A DNA stretch of 64,000 nucleotides from contig NZ_JBHUOZ010000003.1 in the NCBI RefSeq assembly GCF_042686025.1, positions 434,001-498,000 on the forward strand, written 5' to 3'. The notes under the pieces were generated by a model. The model was not told where the DNA came from and ran no database searches. It saw nothing but the letters and a program-made list of their open reading frames with translations. Shown in pieces: positions 55,631-64,000 of this stretch. The DNA comes from Terrimonas rubra (GTDB lineage: Bacteria; Bacteroidota; Bacteroidia; Chitinophagales; Chitinophagaceae). Numbering within the stretch: position 1 is the first letter of the stretch; the number at the start of each line of letters is the position of its first letter. Position numbers and translations under genes: made by a program.

Positions 55631-57088
55631 TTAAGAATGAAAAACGGTCTTTATCTGGTCGCTGATACCCTGGTCGGGGGTAATTTCAATCTCATAATCC
55701 TGCTCCTCCATCAAAACGGGTATCTTTCTTTCAATCAGGTGGCTGATCATGGTCAAAGGGTTATAACTCATATTCACCACGATGGTCTTGTTTTCGGTAA
55801 AGGATTGCAGGGATGCTTTTTCGTAAACAATCAACTCCTTCAATACTGTGTTACCCATGAGTGTCTCCTGTGTTAACAAATAATCCGCAAAATCAATCCC
55901 GTTATCCGATGCAAACAATTTTGTAACCGATGTTTGCCAGAAATCCCGCAGCAGGGCATTGAAAGCATCCATCCCGATGCTCAGCATTAAATACCGGCAG
56001 GATAGTTTTAAAGCACTTACCAGTAAGGATCCTTTGAATTTTTCAATGAGGTCCTGTATCACGGTTAACCCTTTATCCGCCTGTAAAGCTGCAGCAAGCG
56101 GGCTCCCTGTTGTAACCGGTCTTTTAATGGCCAGCAAGCCCAGGGTATTCTCCCATTCCTTTACAGCCGGCAGTTCCGTATCAATGACCGGTTGTTGCGC
56201 TGCTTTATGGGTTCTGTTTTTACTACCTCTTTTATCCCAGATGGCATTCATCTTTTCCAGTTGCAGGGTAATATCTCTGGCCGGCACCAGCGAAATATAC
56301 TCCGGTAACATTTCAAAAGTGATCACTTTTAAATTGGGTAACTGAACTACGATAGCTTCAAACAGTTCCAGTACTTCGTCGCTGGATGGCCCTGAATGCG
56401 CATCCAAATAATAACCATTAAAATAAAAGCCACCCGCCAGGTGTATCTGTGTTACCCGTTCATGCGAAAGTTGTCTTACATAATCTTTTACTTTCTGACG
56501 GCCGTTTTTTTCATTGGCCAGTATATTATGTACATCCAGTAATATATTACAATTGGCCTGCCCGGCTATTTCATTAACAAAATACCCGTCGGGTAATTCA
56601 AATGGTTGTGGTGCCAGGTAATTCACACCTGTTTCAAACAAAAAGGGAATATCAAAATGTTGTTTGTAGTTTTTAATACCGTTTACGGCAGTTGTTATAC
56701 CGGCTTCCGTTTGCAGAGGCGGTAATAAAAAGTTGGTATTATAATTAGTTCCGTTAAGTGCCAGGGTATTAAAACTTAAATGTTCGCTCATGGTCACCGG
56801 GTGTAACCGGTCCATCATTTGATGCAAACAATCCAGGTGTATATTGTCCGGTGCAATGCTGCCGGCAACAGGATAACCCACGCCATGAAATAAAACAGGC
56901 TTTTGCAAACTTTGTAAATAGTTTACACTGGCTTCGTCATAAGCATAAGCAGCCAACCCGTTATTTAAACGGTACCAGAAGGTCTGGGGTTCAATTTCTA
57001 TCACTTGGATAAGATCCGGGTTGGCTGCTATGGTTTGTTCAAACCCGGAAAAATAAATGATCCCCACACCCAATTCGGGAATGTTCAT
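55631..57088 (-). CDS. DUF692 (MNIO) iron-dependent oxidative enzyme with fused C-terminal partner-like domain
   Basis: This is a 485-residue protein. Residues 1-285 are a DUF692 barrel, the family of multinuclear non-haem iron enzymes (MbnB, TglH, ChrH, BufB) that modify Cys or other residues of small precursor peptides. The expected metal ligands are all present: H68 (VLFHGVG), E102/H103 (MSEHLSF), E152 (FLFETGVNY), D185/H187 (LLDVHNI), H216 (QIHLAGG), H231 (YLDAHSGPSSDEV) and E259 (ITFEM). Residues about 305-485 form a helical then beta region that resembles the DUF2063/BufC-type partner protein (AFNALLRDFWQTSVTKLF, then LKELIVYEKASLQSF). In most known systems the partner is a separate gene. 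A 71-residue Cys-containing protein is encoded 20 bases upstream, probably in one operon. Confidence 0.85.
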   Translation of the reverse strand: MNIPELGVGIIYFSGFEQTIAANPDLIQVIEIEPQTFWYRLNNGLAAYAYDEASVNYLQSLQKPVLFHGVGYPVAGSIAPDNIHLDCLHQMMDRLHPVTMSEHLSFNTLALNGTNYNTNFLLPPLQTEAGITTAVNGIKNYKQHFDIPFLFETGVNYLAPQPFELPDGYFVNEIAGQANCNILLDVHNILANEKNGRQKVKDYVRQLSHERVTQIHLAGGFYFNGYYLDAHSGPSSDEVLELFEAIVVQLPNLKVITFEMLPEYISLVPARDITLQLEKMNAIWDKRGSKNRTHKAAQQPVIDTELPAVKEWENTLGLLAIKRPVTTGSPLAAALQADKGLTVIQDLIEKFKGSLLVSALKLSCRYLMLSIGMDAFNALLRDFWQTSVTKLFASDNGIDFADYLLTQETLMGNTVLKELIVYEKASLQSFTENKTIVVNMSYNPLTMISHLIERKIPVLMEEQDYEIEITPDQGISDQIKTVFHS

Positions 57089-57108
57089 TTTTCTTGGTAT
57101 TTACCGGG

Positions 57109-57324
57109 TTAAAAACGTAATTGTAATTTTTCGTCAAAGACAAACCGTCTTTCAAAATCAAAACGGATATCAAAGCCGGAGTGGCAACCGGGGCATCCCA
57201 GTTTGCCTAATACTTCGGCCGTAATTTTGTTCATCGATTCCAGGTTAAAAGCAGCACTGGCGGGTACAGTAACCCTGATCGTTTTACTACCCGGTTTGGA
57301 TAGTTTTTTTACATTTTCAATCAT
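57109..57324 (-). CDS. Small protein with CPGCHSG motif, candidate precursor peptide for the DUF692 enzyme
   Basis: This is a 71-residue protein without signal peptide or membrane helix. The first 42 residues are regular and look foldable (KTIRVTVPASAAFNLESMNK, then AEVLGKLG), as in a leader region. Then comes GCPGCHSGFD with C44, C47 and H48, and a charged aromatic tail (RFDFERRFVFDE and a closing Phe). It lies directly upstream of the DUF692 gene on the same strand with a 20-base gap. MNIO enzymes typically act on Cys-bearing peptides encoded beside them, so this is the natural candidate substrate. It could instead be a small partner or metal-binding protein. The coding call rests on the operon position and motif. 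Confidence 0.65.
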   Translation of the reverse strand: MIENVKKLSKPGSKTIRVTVPASAAFNLESMNKITAEVLGKLGCPGCHSGFDIRFDFERRFVFDEKLQLRF

Positions 57325-57666
57325 AAAACTAAGGTTTAATTAATAAAGCTCTTATTAACGCAAAGAACAATAGCGCCGGCAATAGCCTGCCCGGATAGCA
57401 AATTTTTGTCATAGCTGATGACAAAGCAATATGATATGTGTTTTGTTTAATTACAGGTAATGCTCCGGAGGTGGATGAGCAAAGCGAATAATGGTAAATA
57501 AGGTTTAATGTACAATAAAGGTATATGCTTTGTTCACCCAAGTCAATACCACAAACTGGTAGTTTTATAAGCGGGTATTTACGATAAGATCATACTGTAA
57601 GTCACGGTAGTTTCAATATTCATGTATATATTTATATCCTTATTCCAGATTAAAATATTTCGTCAG
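57325..57666. other. Divergent intergenic region between the DUF692 operon and the second S66 gene
   Basis: This stretch of about 340 bases should hold the promoters of the leftward peptide/DUF692 operon and the rightward peptidase gene. No exact TAnnTTTG element was found in either direction. A 70-codon minus-strand frame inside it has no recognisable features and is not called. The 45 bases before the chosen peptidase start could encode 15 extra hydrophobic residues if the upstream ATG at 57622 is used. Confidence 0.5.
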
Positions 57667-58578
57667 ATGATAAAAACGCCGCCTTACTTAAATTCCGGAG
57701 ATACTATTGGCATTGTTTGTCCTTCAGGTTATATGGATGCTGAAAAGGCAGCCGAATGTATTCGTGTGTTGCAGGAAGATTGGGGCTATAAAGTAAAGGT
57801 TGGTAAAACCCTTGGAGGTAGTTCCGAAACTTATTTCTCCGGTACCGAAGAAGAAAGACTGGCCGATTTTCAGCAGATGCTGGACGATGATGAAGTGCAG
57901 GCAGTGTTATGTGGCCGTGGCGGCTATGGCATGACCCATCTTATTGATAAGATCAATTTTAAAAAGTTTAAGAAGAATCCCAAATGGGTTATCGGGTACA
58001 GCGATATCACTCTTTTTCATACCCATCTCTACAGCAACTACTATATTTCCTCCCTGCATTCACCGATGGCGGCGGCTTTTAATGATGCCGGGTATATTAA
58101 CCGGTATGTACAATCCTTACGCCATGCCCTGGAAGGCAAGTGGGCTAAGTATAGTTGTGATGCACATGAACTGAACAGGCAAGGCGAAGGTGTTGGCGAG
58201 TTGGTGGGAGGTAACCTGGCCTTGCTGGTGCATGGCATTGGTACCGACTCGGAACTAAAGACCAAGGGACGTATCCTGTTTATCGAGGATATTGGTGAAT
58301 ATATTTACAGTATTGATCGTATGATGCACCAGTTAAAACGCAGCGGCAAGTTAAAACACCTGGCCGGACTGATCATCGGAGAGTTTGATGATGTAAAAGA
58401 TACTACCCGTCCTTTCGGTAAAACCATCTATGAAACCATTGCGGAAATTGTAGCCGAATACGATTACCCGGTTTGTTATCATTTCCCGGTAAGTCATACC
58501 GAACGTAACTATGCATTAAAAATAGGCGTGGGCTACAAACTGAAAGTAACCAAAGCAAAAGTAACCCTGGAGGAATAG
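57667..58578 (+). CDS. S66-family peptidase (LD-carboxypeptidase/MccF-like), cytoplasmic
   Basis: This is a 303-residue paralogue of the S66 gene at 54594. The start at 57667 (MIKTPPYLNSGDTIGI) is chosen because it is the usual beginning of the family; an ATG 15 codons upstream is possible. Motifs are CGRGGYGMTHLID, nucleophile S112 in IGYSDITLFH, Glu in FIEDIGEYIYSIDRM and His in PVSHTERNYALKIG. It lacks the export signal of the other copy, so the two would act on different sides of the membrane. The ordinary role is trimming of recycled murein peptides; hydrolysis of a modified peptide in the manner of MccF is an alternative suggested only by the position beside the DUF692 operon. Confidence 0.88.
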   Translation: MIKTPPYLNSGDTIGIVCPSGYMDAEKAAECIRVLQEDWGYKVKVGKTLGGSSETYFSGTEEERLADFQQMLDDDEVQAVLCGRGGYGMTHLIDKINFKKFKKNPKWVIGYSDITLFHTHLYSNYYISSLHSPMAAAFNDAGYINRYVQSLRHALEGKWAKYSCDAHELNRQGEGVGELVGGNLALLVHGIGTDSELKTKGRILFIEDIGEYIYSIDRMMHQLKRSGKLKHLAGLIIGEFDDVKDTTRPFGKTIYETIAEIVAEYDYPVCYHFPVSHTERNYALKIGVGYKLKVTKAKVTLEE

Positions 58579-58687
58579 TAAAACTAAACCTATGACGGAA
58601 ACATTTGTAATGCAAACACTGTATTAATCATACCTCTGTGTAAAACCTCTGCGCTGCTGCCTCTTCCGCCATTTATGGTAATATCCA

Positions 58688-58719
58688 TAAAAAAAACCGT
58701 TCCGGCTGGCGGAACGGTT
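58688..58719 (-). terminator. Terminator of katG
   Basis: A perfect 10-bp stem AACCGTTCCG/CGGAACGGTT with a 5-base loop is followed on the minus strand by eight T. A second, weaker stem (CATAACC/GGTTATG, 58729-58753) lies between it and katG. Confidence 0.9.
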
Positions 58720-58788
58720 ACACAAAACCATAACCTAAAAAGTTTGGGTTATGAGGGCTGTGTGAAAGAACAAAGCTGCCCCGGGATA

Positions 58789-61077
58789 TTAAACCAGGTC
58801 AAAACGGTCCAGGTTCATTACCTTGGTCCAGGCAGCAACAAAGTCATTCACAAATTTTTGTTTGGCATCGGCGCTGGCATACACTTCGGCTACGGCTCTT
58901 AACTCGGAGTTCGATCCAAATACAAGGTCGGCTCGGGTAGCTGTCCATTTTAACTCGCCGGTTTTACGGTCGGTCCCTTCAAATATTTCCTTTTGATCGG
59001 AAGTTGCTTTCCAACTGGTATTCATATCCAGTAAATTCACAAAGAAATCATTGGTCAGTACACCCGGCTGTTGGGTGAATATACCGTGTTTCGAATTGTC
59101 AAAATTGGCATTCAGGGCACGCATACCGCCTACCAGTACTGTTAATTCCGGAGCGGTCAGGGTTAATAATTGTGCTTTATCAATTAATAAGGCTTCAGTG
59201 GGAACGCTGTATTTTGTTTTTAAATAATTACGGAAACCATCGGCAATAGGCTCCAGTACGGCAAAGGATTCCACATCGGTCTGTTCCTGCGTGGCATCGG
59301 TTCTGCCAGGGGTAAAGGGTACGGTTACCGCTTCACCTGCATCCAGGGCCGCTTTTTCTACAGCAGCCGATCCGGCCAGCACGATCAGGTCGGCCAGGGA
59401 TATTTTTTTACCACCGGCCTGGTTAGTATTAAACTCCTGCTGAATTTTTTCAAGCACGTCCAGTACCTTCGACAATTGTGTTGGGTTGTTTGCGGCCCAG
59501 TATTTTTGTGGCGCTAAACGGATACGGGCACCATTGGCGCCGCCGCGTTTGTCGGAGCCTCGGAAGGTAGAAGCGGAAGCCCATGCGGTAGAAACCAACT
59601 CGGCTACTGATAAACCGGAATTTGATACCGTTGTTTTTAATGCTTTTATATCGGCTTCATTCACCAGGGCATGGTCAACAGCGGGAACGGGGTCCTGCCA
59701 TATCAATACTTCTCCCGGTACTTCAGCGCCCAAATAACGGGAACGGGGTCCCATATCGCGGTGCGTTAATTTAAACCAGGCACGGGCAAAAGCATCGGCA
59801 AATTCATCCGGGTTCTCATAAAAACGCCGGGATATTTTTTCATAAACCGGGTCAAACCTTAAAGCAAGGTCGGTGGTTAACATACTCGGCGTATGACGTT
59901 TCTCTTTATCATGTGCATCAGGTACGCTATTGGCGCCTGCTCCATGTTTAGGTATCCATTGGTGGGCACCGGCGGGGCTCTTGGTCAGTTCCCACTCGTA
60001 ACCAAATAAATTCCAGAAAAAGTTATTGCTCCATTTGGTAGGCGTGCTGGTCCAGGTTACTTCCAGTCCGCTGGTAATGGTATCGCCACCTTTACCGCTG
60101 CCATAGCTGTTATGCCAGCCCAATCCCTGTTGTTCAATGCCGGCTGCTTCAGGTTCGGGGCCTACATGCGAGGAAGGAGCGGCTCCGTGGGTTTTACCAA
60201 AAGTATGACCGCCTGCGATCAGTGCAACGGTCTCCTCATCGTCCATAGCCATACGTTTAAAGGTCTCGCGTATATCGCGGGCTGCGGCAATAGGGTCGGG
60301 GTTACCATCAGGCCCTTCGGGGTTTACATAAATAAGTCCCATTTGCACGGCCGCTAAAGGTTTTTCCAGGTTGCGGGTATGTATCTGTCCGTCAGCATCA
60401 TCATCGGAAGAGACAACGCCACCGGGTTTTTCCACGCCTTCTGAGCCGCTGGCATAACGGATATCACCGCCTAGCCAGGTTTTTTCCGAACCCCAGTATA
60501 CATCCTGTTCGGGCTCCCATACATCTTCACGGCCACCTGCAAAACCAAAGGTTTTAAAACCCATCGATTCCAGGGCTACATTCCCGGTAAGGATCATGAG
60601 GTCGGCCCAGGATATTTTATTACCATATTTCTGTTTAATGGGCCATAACAAACGGCGGGCCTTATCCAGGCTCACATTATCGGGCCAGCTGTTCAAGGGA
60701 GCAAAACGTTGCTGACCGGCGCCTGCACCGCCACGTCCGTCGGCAATACGGTAAGTACCGGCACTATGCCAGGCCATACGGATAAATAAAGGGCCATAAT
60801 GACCAAAGTCGGCGGGCCACCAATCCTGTGAATCGGTCATTAATGCATGCAGGTCTTTCTTTAAAGCTGCCAGGTCAAGACTTTTAAATGCTTCTGCATA
60901 ATTAAAGCCCTTATCCATCGGGTCTGATAAGGAGGAGTTCTGACGAAGAATACCTACTTTCAGCTGGTTAGGCCACCAGTCCTGGTTTTGTGTGCCATTG
61001 CCTGCCACATTTACTTTCTTGCCCAAGGTACCATTGTGAAAAGGGCATTTGCTGATGTCGTTCGGATTTTTTTCCAT
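58789..61077 (-). CDS. katG: Catalase-peroxidase
   Basis: This 762-residue haem enzyme removes hydrogen peroxide. The active site is R100, W103 and H104 in IRMAWHSAGTYR, where W103 is the Trp of the Met-Tyr-Trp adduct. The proximal His region is ALIAGGHTFGKTHGA. The C-terminal duplicated, non-haem half (about 440-762) is complete, with STAWASASTFRGSDKRGGAN. Length is normal. It is transcribed away from an oxyR-type regulator gene, with 216 bases between the two starts, and ends in a strong terminator. Induction by peroxide through OxyR is likely. Confidence 0.97.
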   Translation of the reverse strand: MEKNPNDISKCPFHNGTLGKKVNVAGNGTQNQDWWPNQLKVGILRQNSSLSDPMDKGFNYAEAFKSLDLAALKKDLHALMTDSQDWWPADFGHYGPLFIRMAWHSAGTYRIADGRGGAGAGQQRFAPLNSWPDNVSLDKARRLLWPIKQKYGNKISWADLMILTGNVALESMGFKTFGFAGGREDVWEPEQDVYWGSEKTWLGGDIRYASGSEGVEKPGGVVSSDDDADGQIHTRNLEKPLAAVQMGLIYVNPEGPDGNPDPIAAARDIRETFKRMAMDDEETVALIAGGHTFGKTHGAAPSSHVGPEPEAAGIEQQGLGWHNSYGSGKGGDTITSGLEVTWTSTPTKWSNNFFWNLFGYEWELTKSPAGAHQWIPKHGAGANSVPDAHDKEKRHTPSMLTTDLALRFDPVYEKISRRFYENPDEFADAFARAWFKLTHRDMGPRSRYLGAEVPGEVLIWQDPVPAVDHALVNEADIKALKTTVSNSGLSVAELVSTAWASASTFRGSDKRGGANGARIRLAPQKYWAANNPTQLSKVLDVLEKIQQEFNTNQAGGKKISLADLIVLAGSAAVEKAALDAGEAVTVPFTPGRTDATQEQTDVESFAVLEPIADGFRNYLKTKYSVPTEALLIDKAQLLTLTAPELTVLVGGMRALNANFDNSKHGIFTQQPGVLTNDFFVNLLDMNTSWKATSDQKEIFEGTDRKTGELKWTATRADLVFGSNSELRAVAEVYASADAKQKFVNDFVAAWTKVMNLDRFDLV

Positions 61078-61275
61078 TGTTAATGAGTTTTGCTAAAATG
61101 TGAACAATCGTCTTAAAATAGTTTATGAATATGAATTAAAAATGATCGATTGGTTATATCTATATGAACAGTTATCAGTGATGCTGTTAGACTTCAAAAG
61201 ATAATCAATTTTTCATTGGATTACAAATTTGTGACAATGGATTTAATAAATCAAATTGATTAATTTTATACTTTT

Positions 61276-61290
61276 ATAGTTAAAATCTAT
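61276..61290 (+). promoter_or_regulatory. Candidate OxyR operator in front of oxyR
   Basis: ATAG-N7-CTAT is an exact half of the OxyR consensus (ATAG-N7-CTAT repeated) and fits the LysR T-N11-A rule. It ends 3 bases before the oxyR start codon and overlaps the start of the weak -10-like TACTTTTA, which suits autorepression. The wider gap also holds AACAG/CTGTT and ATCAATTT/AAATTGAT dyads. Confidence 0.55.
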
Positions 61291-61293
61291 CAG

Positions 61294-62241
61294 ATGACCT
61301 TTGTGCAACTGGAATATATTGTGGCGGTGGATACCTGGCGTCATTTTGCTACCGCGGCCGAAAATTGTTTTGTAACCCAGCCTACCCTGAGTATGCAGAT
61401 ACAAAAACTGGAAGAAGAGCTGGATGTAAAGATCTTTGACCGCAGTAAACAGCCGGTCGTGCCTACCGAAGCGGGTATTGAAATTATTGAACAGGCCCGC
61501 ATGATCATTGCTCAGAAGAATAACCTGCTGGAGAATATTCAACATAAAAAAAGGACCGTGACCGGCGAACTGCGGATCGGCATCATTCCTACCCTGGCTC
61601 CTTATTTATTACCCCTCTTTGTGCAACCCTTTACCAAAAAATATCCCGAGGTGAGACTGGTGGTACACGAGATGATGACGGAACTGATCGTTACCCGTTT
61701 GCGTGAAGGAAAGATAGATGCAGGCATACTGGTAACGCCGTTACAGGAACCGGGGATCAAGGAACTGGTATTGTTTTACGAAGAGCTGATGGTATATGTA
61801 TCCCGTAAAAACAAAGTGTACCAGAAAACCTATGTATTGCCGCAGGATATTGATCCCAATAAACTCTGGATACTGGAAGAGGGGCATTGTTTCCGTTCGC
61901 AGATAGCCAATTTATGCGAGCTGCAAAAGATCAGTAAGGAATCGAGCCAGTTTGATTACGAGGCGGGCAGTATAGAAACCCTGCGCCGCATGGTGGAGAT
62001 GAATGATGGTATTACCATTATTCCCGAACTGGCCACCCTGGATATGCCGCAAAGACAGACACAACTGGTGAGGCATTTTAAAAAGCCTGCTCCCATGCGG
62101 GAAGTAAGCCTGGTGGTACACCGCAATTTTGTAAAAAAGAGCCTGATAGACGTATTGAAAAACGAGATACTGGCCACAATACCGGAAAAAATTGTAAAGA
62201 ATAAAGCCAGTAATGTAATTGGGATAGAGGCCGGGTTATAA
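61294..62241 (+). CDS. oxyR: Peroxide-sensing LysR-type regulator OxyR
   Basis: This is a 315-residue transcription activator. The N-terminal winged helix-turn-helix has FATAAENCFVTQPTLSMQIQ, and the substrate domain covers about 92-300. The redox pair is C199 and C208 in GHCFRSQIANLCEL. The spacing and even the numbering are the same as the Cys199/Cys208 of E. coli OxyR, so disulfide switching by peroxide is expected. It is divergent from katG, its most likely target, with a candidate operator between them. The stop codon overlaps the end of the convergent outer membrane barrel gene by 6 bases. Confidence 0.95.
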   Translation: MTFVQLEYIVAVDTWRHFATAAENCFVTQPTLSMQIQKLEEELDVKIFDRSKQPVVPTEAGIEIIEQARMIIAQKNNLLENIQHKKRTVTGELRIGIIPTLAPYLLPLFVQPFTKKYPEVRLVVHEMMTELIVTRLREGKIDAGILVTPLQEPGIKELVLFYEELMVYVSRKNKVYQKTYVLPQDIDPNKLWILEEGHCFRSQIANLCELQKISKESSQFDYEAGSIETLRRMVEMNDGITIIPELATLDMPQRQTQLVRHFKKPAPMREVSLVVHRNFVKKSLIDVLKNEILATIPEKIVKNKASNVIGIEAGL

Positions 62242-64000
62242 AGTTAACCTCAGCCCGCCTCCATAAAGTAATCTTTTACTATCGGTATTACTGATATAAG
62301 TTATTTTATCATGGTACATATTTACAAACAGGTTTAAAGCTTTGTTACGGATGTCAAGTGTATGAGCTATGAAGAAACTGCTTTGAAATTCGGGGTATGC
62401 ATTCCTGTTATCAGTGCCATTACTCAGCTTTTGGGTATAATTTGTTTTACGATAGGTCAGGTCAATGCCCAAACTTGTTTTTTTATAACCTATCCTGGTG
62501 TTTAAGCCTGCTCCATTTTGTTGTATGATCCTTGCCGGGATATAAAAAATGATGTTGGGGTAGTATTCTTTTGCTGCTTCTTTTCTTTTACTGCTGCGAA
62601 CTATGATACTGGTATTAAAGGTGAATGCACCATAAGTCAAAGACGGTGCCGCAATGGTAAGTAAATGGGTGAAATGTTTTACTTTATCGGTCGGTAGTAT
62701 CTGGGTTGGGTTATACGGGGATACAAAATAACCGGTATAATCCAGTTTGTTTTGCTGGAAGGCATAGTTGATAATTATATTGGTCCTCTTTAAAGTTACC
62801 GTAGTACCGGTATAAAAACTTTTCGTTTTAAGACTGTCAAAAAAAGTGCTTTTGTATGCCAGTTCCCTTTTCAGTTCGTCAACATTATTATTACCGTAAG
62901 TGCCGAAAATACGCCAGTCAATATTTTTTTCCAGGGCCAGTATTTTTGCCAGGTTAACAGAAGAGGTGATAAAGAAGTTTGACCGTGTATGGTTAAAATC
63001 GGTAGTTGAATGAATGTTAACACCGCCTTGCAGGAATACCCTGTTTGCCAGGTGGATCATGATATTCGGAATAAAGTTGAAGTATTTTGTTTTTACGTCA
63101 AACCAGGTGGCCTGTGCAGAGGCCGCGAGTATATAAGGATTGTCAGGGTAGGATGGCCTATATTCAATAGTACTGGAAGCCCCGTGGTTATCATAATTCA
63201 ATTGCTGATCATAATACAAAACCGAGAGTCCTGGCTGTAACCTTATGTCCTTGAGTTTAATACTATATTGTAAATGATTGGCGATCTCTAATACCCGGCT
63301 TTTGGAGGTGTCGCTGTTTATAAAATGATTGCTCCTTGTATAACCGGGCATAATGAATGCCTGGTAGCCCGATATATTTGCTTTTTGATTAAAAGCTGTG
63401 TACTGCGCAGAAAAATTATTGGTAAGATGTTTGGTGAAATTGCCCTGGTAATTCAGATTGAAAAAAGTAGCGTTTGTTTTTATCCTGTGTTGCTGAACTA
63501 TTTGTAAACTATCGAGACCTTTATTTTTGCCCGAACTATTGGTGACAGAAAGAGCCAGTGTATTTTTTTGATTGAAATGGTATTCTCCCCAGGCCCGGAA
63601 AATGGTCTTATTATCGTCAACGTCCTGGTACTGTTTTCGGTTGTAGTCTGTTGGTGCATAGGTAAGACTGGCACCATACATGATTTTTTTGCCTGTACCT
63701 GCTACAGAAAGATAGTGCTGCTGAAAAAATCCTTTTTGTTTATCGGGTCCATAAACATAAGGTAGGTCCAGTCTTAATCCATTTACCTGCGTATTAAATA
63801 CTACCTGTGTTTTCTCTGAAGGGGTATAGGTTTTTACCAACACGGTAAGTTTATCGGGCCGCCGGTTATCGATACTGAAGATCGGGTTAAACAGGATTGT
63901 CAGCTCCTCAATATCATGAATATTGATCATGTGCCCCGCAGGGTGGGGGAAGCCGTTTACGAAATAATAAATAGTATCATTATTACCATCGGCAAAAATG
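62236..64000 (-). CDS. TonB-receptor-like outer membrane barrel protein, N-terminal part beyond the window
   Basis: The frame is open to the window edge, so at least 588 residues of a longer protein are present. The first visible stretch (ADGNNDTIYYFVNGFP, then MINIHDIEELTILFNPIFSI) looks like the end of a TonB plug domain, in which a short name-your-ligand loop is followed by the 'IEEL' strand. The rest is a barrel of alternating strands rich in Tyr, Asn and Thr, ending in GGGLRLTL. This is the pattern of the outer membrane beta-barrel receptors that carry a CarboxypepD-like domain and plug in Bacteroidota. An ATG at 63930 is internal, not the true start. The ligand is unknown. Confidence 0.75.
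   Translation of the reverse strand, partial: IFADGNNDTIYYFVNGFPHPAGHMINIHDIEELTILFNPIFSIDNRRPDKLTVLVKTYTPSEKTQVVFNTQVNGLRLDLPYVYGPDKQKGFFQQHYLSVAGTGKKIMYGASLTYAPTDYNRKQYQDVDDNKTIFRAWGEYHFNQKNTLALSVTNSSGKNKGLDSLQIVQQHRIKTNATFFNLNYQGNFTKHLTNNFSAQYTAFNQKANISGYQAFIMPGYTRSNHFINSDTSKSRVLEIANHLQYSIKLKDIRLQPGLSVLYYDQQLNYDNHGASSTIEYRPSYPDNPYILAASAQATWFDVKTKYFNFIPNIMIHLANRVFLQGGVNIHSTTDFNHTRSNFFITSSVNLAKILALEKNIDWRIFGTYGNNNVDELKRELAYKSTFFDSLKTKSFYTGTTVTLKRTNIIINYAFQQNKLDYTGYFVSPYNPTQILPTDKVKHFTHLLTIAAPSLTYGAFTFNTSIIVRSSKRKEAAKEYYPNIIFYIPARIIQQNGAGLNTRIGYKKTSLGIDLTYRKTNYTQKLSNGTDNRNAYPEFQSSFFIAHTLDIRNKALNLFVNMYHDKITYISNTDSKRLLYGGGLRLTL

Noticed and set aside
57329..57541. 70-codon minus-strand frame upstream of the CPGCH small protein, considered as a second precursor peptide
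   Set aside because: It has no similarity to the 71-residue protein, no regular pattern and lies in the promoter region.
54594..58578. Calling the locus a microcin C-type cluster because of the MccF-like genes
   Set aside because: There is no MccB-type adenylating enzyme, no exporter and no heptapeptide gene; the S66 family is also a common housekeeping murein peptidase.

Overview
The window reads as chromosomal DNA of a Bacteroidota bacterium, most likely of the Chitinophagaceae type (inference from gene content, not from a database match). Pointers are the type IX secretion protein SprA, two SusC/SusD pairs, glycan lipoproteins of the DUF4959/DUF4998 kind, DUF4369-TlpA proteins, and promoters of the Bacteroidota form TAnnTTTG. 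No rRNA, tRNA, CRISPR array, prophage or transposase was seen.

Layout. 1-3172: C-terminal half of sprA. 3602-6344: a FecA-like TonB receptor and a DoxX-like membrane protein. 6491-8658: a two-component system on the minus strand. 8987-26465: a polysaccharide utilisation locus (PUL) on the plus strand with SusC, SusD, two glycan-binding type lipoproteins, a GH29 fucosidase, a TlpA protein, a GH92 mannosidase fused to a putative metallopeptidase, a second GH92 and two alpha/beta hydrolases. The enzymes point to a fucosylated, mannose-containing glycan such as N-glycans or decorated mannan. 26730-36523: housekeeping genes (glutaryl-CoA dehydrogenase-like, shikimate kinase, DUF423, a 7TM sensor kinase, FtsK, LolA, RibF, a lipoprotein). 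36681-41244: a large TlpA-family protein and an S9 peptidase. 41432-47952: a second SusC/SusD/DUF4397 operon, without enzymes, behind a DeoR regulator. 48169-54327: a large AsmA-like protein and metG.

54594-58578 is the most unusual part. A 71-residue protein with a Cys-Pro-Gly-Cys-His motif lies 20 bases upstream of a DUF692 (MNIO) iron oxygenase. That enzyme carries a C-terminal domain resembling the DUF2063/BufC-type partner proteins. The pair is bracketed by two paralogous S66 (LD-carboxypeptidase/MccF family) peptidases. It is a candidate peptide-modification (RiPP-like) system with enzyme and partner fused in one chain.

58789-62241 is a divergent katG/oxyR peroxide-defence pair with an OxyR/LysR-type dyad directly in front of oxyR. 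The window ends inside a TonB-receptor-like outer membrane barrel gene.

The intergenic DNA is unusually patterned. Three different 7-bp-periodic repeat arrays sit just upstream of single genes, a short dispersed repeat with core TTGCGACGCTCC occurs three times, and a 166-bp GC-rich element with inverted ends sits inside the PUL. All function calls come from reading motifs by eye; no search was run.
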